A program made the translations under genes and the position numbers. A stretch of DNA of 64,000 nucleotides from Camellia lanceoleosa. Taxonomy: Eukaryota > Streptophyta > Magnoliopsida > Ericales > Theaceae. Positions 61,326 through 64,000 of this stretch are shown here, piece after piece. The stretch spans positions 118,914,021 to 118,978,020 of the forward strand of contig CM045767.1 of NCBI GenBank assembly GCA_025200525.1, written 5' to 3'. The notes below the pieces were generated by a model. That model was not told the DNA's origin and searched no databases. It worked only from the letters and a program-made list of their open reading frames with translations. How positions within the stretch are numbered: position 1 is the first letter of the stretch; each line of letters begins with the position of its first letter.

Positions 61326-61380
61326 TATGCAACATCATCAATTGGTACACTAGTTAGGTGCATATAACATTACTCATTGT
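61326..61380. mobile_element. Palindromic MITE, right part
   Basis: CAACATCATCAATTGG… to GGTGCATATAACATTACTCA is the inverse of 59885-59935. It continues the element interrupted at 60100. Confidence 0.5.
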
Positions 61381-61628
61381 TTGAGTAGTCATAAACAGGG
61401 TTAGAACACCTTTATTTACTATGTGAAATTTAATGTCATAGTTCAATAATTTTATTTCGACATATTAAATTCTATTTTGATAAGTTGGTTAAAAATTAGT
61501 TTTTTTGATTTTTTAATTATTTTGGATCATATCATCTATTTACTTTTTTATATATTTTTAAAAAAAATTAAAAAAAGCTAAAAAATCAAATTTTAACCAA
61601 CTTTTTAAGACAATCCTAAATGAACTTT

Positions 61629-61880
61629 GTGCCTGTTTGGTGCAGCTTAAAAGCTGCTTATTTCAGCTTTCAGCTTAATTTAAGTTATTTTGATGTGTTT
61701 GGTTTAGCTTATACCTTATAGTTTATAGCTTTTTGGAAGCTAGAAATCAACTTATTCTTTGAGTGGGGCAGGAGATGCTTAATTTATAAGTCAGAAATCA
61801 GCTTATGTTCATAGTTATAAGCTATAAGCTGTTTAGGCATAAGCTATAAGCAATTTCCCATAGTTCTATCAAACAGAGCC
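61629..61880. mobile_element. Small MITE of about 252 bp
   Basis: GTGCCTGTTTGGTGCAGC at the left and, inverted, GGCTCTGTTTGATAG at the right, with TTT on both sides. The interior is rich in AGCTTATAAGC-like palindromes. Superfamily assignment is uncertain (Harbinger or hAT). Confidence 0.6.
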
Positions 61881-62112
61881 TTTATTAGATGCATTAAAAG
61901 CTGATATAATTTTTGATATCGTCCCTTCATATTTTTTTTTCCTTTAACTAAAAGAGTTTAAATTTTAACAATAATAGAATAATAGATTTAACTTATTGAG
62001 TGGAGAGTATCAATATTAGATTTTGTTTTGAAATAAGTTATTTTAGTTATTTAATTAATTAATTTATTTTTTGGTGACTATTTGACTATTTTAATTTTGG
62101 ATCATGCTACGT

Positions 62113-62526
62113 AGCTCAAAAATGCATCCCCCTGAATCCCCTTAATTTATTTATTTATTTTTTTTTTTTCAGAAGTAGGGGAAGGAGGAGGAGGAGGAAG
62201 AGGAAGGAGGAGGAGTGGACTGGAGGGGCCATAACAGTGGGAGGAGACGGAGGCGGGACCGGAGGCGACAGCGGTGGTGCTGCGACGATCGGCGGTGGTG
62301 AGCAGACGATCGGCAGGGGCGAGGCGACGACGGTGGTAAGACGATCCTCTCTTCCTCTCTCCCTCTCCCTTTCCCTCTTTCTCTTTCTCTCCCTCTCCCT
62401 CTCTCTGCCTCTGCTCAAACTCAACGAAGAAGAAGAAGGAAAAAAATAATAATAATAATAATAATAATGCCCAAAACGATGTCGTTTTGGGCATTAGAGG
62501 GATTAGGGGAGATATTTTCGAGCTCT
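62113..62526. mobile_element. MITE with GA-rich filling
   Basis: About 33 bp at each end are inverse: AGCTCAAAAATGCATCCCCC and, reversed, GAGCTCGAAAATATCTCCCC. The interior has GGAGGAGG and CTCTCCCTCTCC tracts and an (AAT)n run at 62448-62468. No target duplication was confirmed. Confidence 0.5.
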
Positions 62527-62830
62527 CAAGCTTTATCCTTTAATTTTTGTGCTCGGCAAGGGCAAAATCGTTTGATTGATGTTGGGTTGGCAAAAGATAG
62601 AATTGCCCCCAAGTCTTGAATTATTAGGGGTTGTTTGGAATGACCTAAATAAGTGCACTTTTTGTCTTTTTACAAAAAGATGTGTAGAAAAGTAGAGAAA
62701 TGATATGATGAAAAAAAGATAAAAAGATAAAAAGTGTGTACTTATTTAAGATAGCCAAACTTAGGCTTAGTATGATTTTCAAAAACTTTGAAGGGGCAAA
62801 ATCGTCTTTTTGCGTACCTGGTCAGCCCTA

Positions 62831-62881
62831 CACAAGCCACGTGAACCTTTTTATTTTGAAAGACACAAGCCACGTGAACCT
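62831..62881 (+). repeat. Duplicated CACGTG-containing segment
   Basis: CACAAGCCACGTGAACCT occurs twice, 33 bp apart (62831 and 62864). This is a short tandem duplication with a G-box-like core and no gene downstream. Confidence 0.6.
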
Positions 62882-62938
62882 GCTGCATTCCTTTTTGTTT
62901 ATATTTCTGCTGTGTGACTAGTGGGTTTGAAAAATTAA

Positions 62939-64000
62939 GGCTGTGTTTGGTTGTATTTTCAAATTAACATTCAACAGGTGAATTCCCGCTTGACATTTGG
63001 ATAGGACACTCAAAATATGATTCTGCGTGTTAATTCAAATTACGGTTTGAAAATCCGTTTGGCATCTCGTAGTTCATTTCTCCGCTTTTAACGTGTCTGT
63101 CTTCTTCCTCTTTTGCTCTGAAAAGCTTCCCCTTTCTTCTCCGTCGTCTTTGAAAATTTCCCGTGACCCTCGTCTTTTTTTCTCTTTTGATCTGAAAAAC
63201 TTCCATGTCTTCTCCATCATATCTGAAAATTTCTCGTGAATCTCATATTTATTCTCTGTATCAAACATCAGCCATGGAAGCTTCAACTATCTGATAGAAA
63301 ACTGAGTGTGAGGTGGGATGACCGGCCGGTAGACCCCCCGGTAGTCCCTATCGACTTCCAGCTTAAGGTTCATAAGCTTAAGGTTCAGAAGGAAGGTTCA
63401 GAAGCTTAAGGTTCAGAAGGTTCAGATTGTTTTTTATTTTTATTTTTTACTTTTTATTTCTTATCTATTATTTTTGTATAATATTAATAATTTTTAATAA
63501 TATTACATCCGTATACTGAATTACTAAATTAATAACGTGTAATAAATGAGAAAAAAAAATTTGATAATGTTTTGTAAGGTTTACGTTATGATTTGTATTT
63601 TAAAATATTACACTTAGTGTATTTATGTTAATTTTTATTAATATGTATTCTCAAAAGTTGTTAACTTTAATAAAATTAAAAAAAAAATAAAAACATATTA
63701 TAGAAGATGTTTGTATAGGCGTAAAAAATGAATTAATAGAAAATTTAATTGACATAAAATAATTGACATAGATTTATTTTAAAATGAAAAAATTATTCAA
63801 AAAAAATTACTGAAAAAAATTAATTGAAAAAAAAATCAATTTTTAATTTAAGTATTTTAAAAATAGTTTGGTTATTATTGTTGATAAAAAATATAGATAT
63901 CGATATATGAGTTGTGTGTTTGATGATAAATTATTGGTTGAATTAAGTTTTGAAAACTATTTTCAAAACACATCACCAAACAAATTTTCACCTTCCACAT
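62939..64000. mobile_element. Second copy of the foldback element (cut by window end)
   Basis: The left edge GGCTGTGTTTGGTTG parallels 32853. At 63945-63965 the centre reads GAATTAAGTTTTGAAAACT, as in the target of Tat element 2, and is followed by ACCAAACAAATTTT as at 58431-58444. It contains an AAGCTTAAGGTTCAGAAGG minisatellite at 63360-63430. Confidence 0.5.

Noticed and set aside
62147..62494. Arg/Glu-rich or Leu/Phe-rich ORFs on both strands
   Set aside because: They arise from GA/CT-rich filler inside a MITE.

Overview
This window is AT-rich plant nuclear DNA, almost certainly intergenic or pericentromeric heterochromatin of a flowering plant. It holds Ty3/Gypsy Tat-lineage retrotransposons with two RNase H domains, a retroelement with an initiator-tRNA-Met primer site, a very long Ogre-like solo LTR, Helitrons, hAT relics and several MITEs. 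I see no intact host gene, tRNA, rRNA or CRISPR. Nearly every recognisable coding segment belongs to a mobile element and is broken by stops or frameshifts. The one possible host-derived piece is a short fragment resembling the start of a poly(A)-binding protein near 29.6 kb.

Layout, left to right. 0.4-3.1 kb is a decayed hAT transposase gene. 3.1-4.1 kb is a dispersed repeat with an inverted partner at 24.7-25.7 kb. 4.5-5.7 kb is an inverted-repeat element. 5.7-6.6 kb is a small Helitron, followed at once by a second Helitron that is split by a 10.9-kb Tat element on the minus strand (7091-18011, 5-bp target duplication). 18.6-22 kb is AT-rich filler. 22.1-23.4 kb is a Tourist-like MITE carrying about 950 bp of GGT-rich minisatellite. 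23.7-28.2 kb holds two more hAT relics, one complete with both ends. 29.6 kb is the gene fragment, and 30.1-30.9 kb is a hAT MITE with a perfect 8-bp duplication.

33.7-58.4 kb is a three-level nest. A Tat element on the plus strand (737-bp LTRs, TSD GTTTT) was entered by a 13.1-kb Gypsy element on the minus strand (about 2.6-kb LTRs, TSD GGTTC). That second element was in turn entered by a 3.66-kb sequence that looks like a solo LTR (TSD ATCAC). 60.1-61.3 kb is a solo LTR of the same Tat family, itself holding a hAT MITE. The last 2.5 kb holds further MITEs and a second copy of the foldback repeat that hosts the nest.

The most informative system is the shared organisation of the two Tat elements. 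gag-pol reads forward. A separate intron-containing gene reads backward from near the 3' LTR, and the two units converge on an array of hairpin-forming tandem repeats. The backward gene has matching intron positions in both elements, an evident promoter region with a 5' leader intron, and a predicted product of about 605 residues: an N-terminal domain like the plant 'putative gypsy type transposon' family, then a coiled coil. Extra ORFs and 3' tandem repeats are known in this lineage. The conserved splice structure and the position of the hairpin array exactly between two convergent genes merit a closer look.
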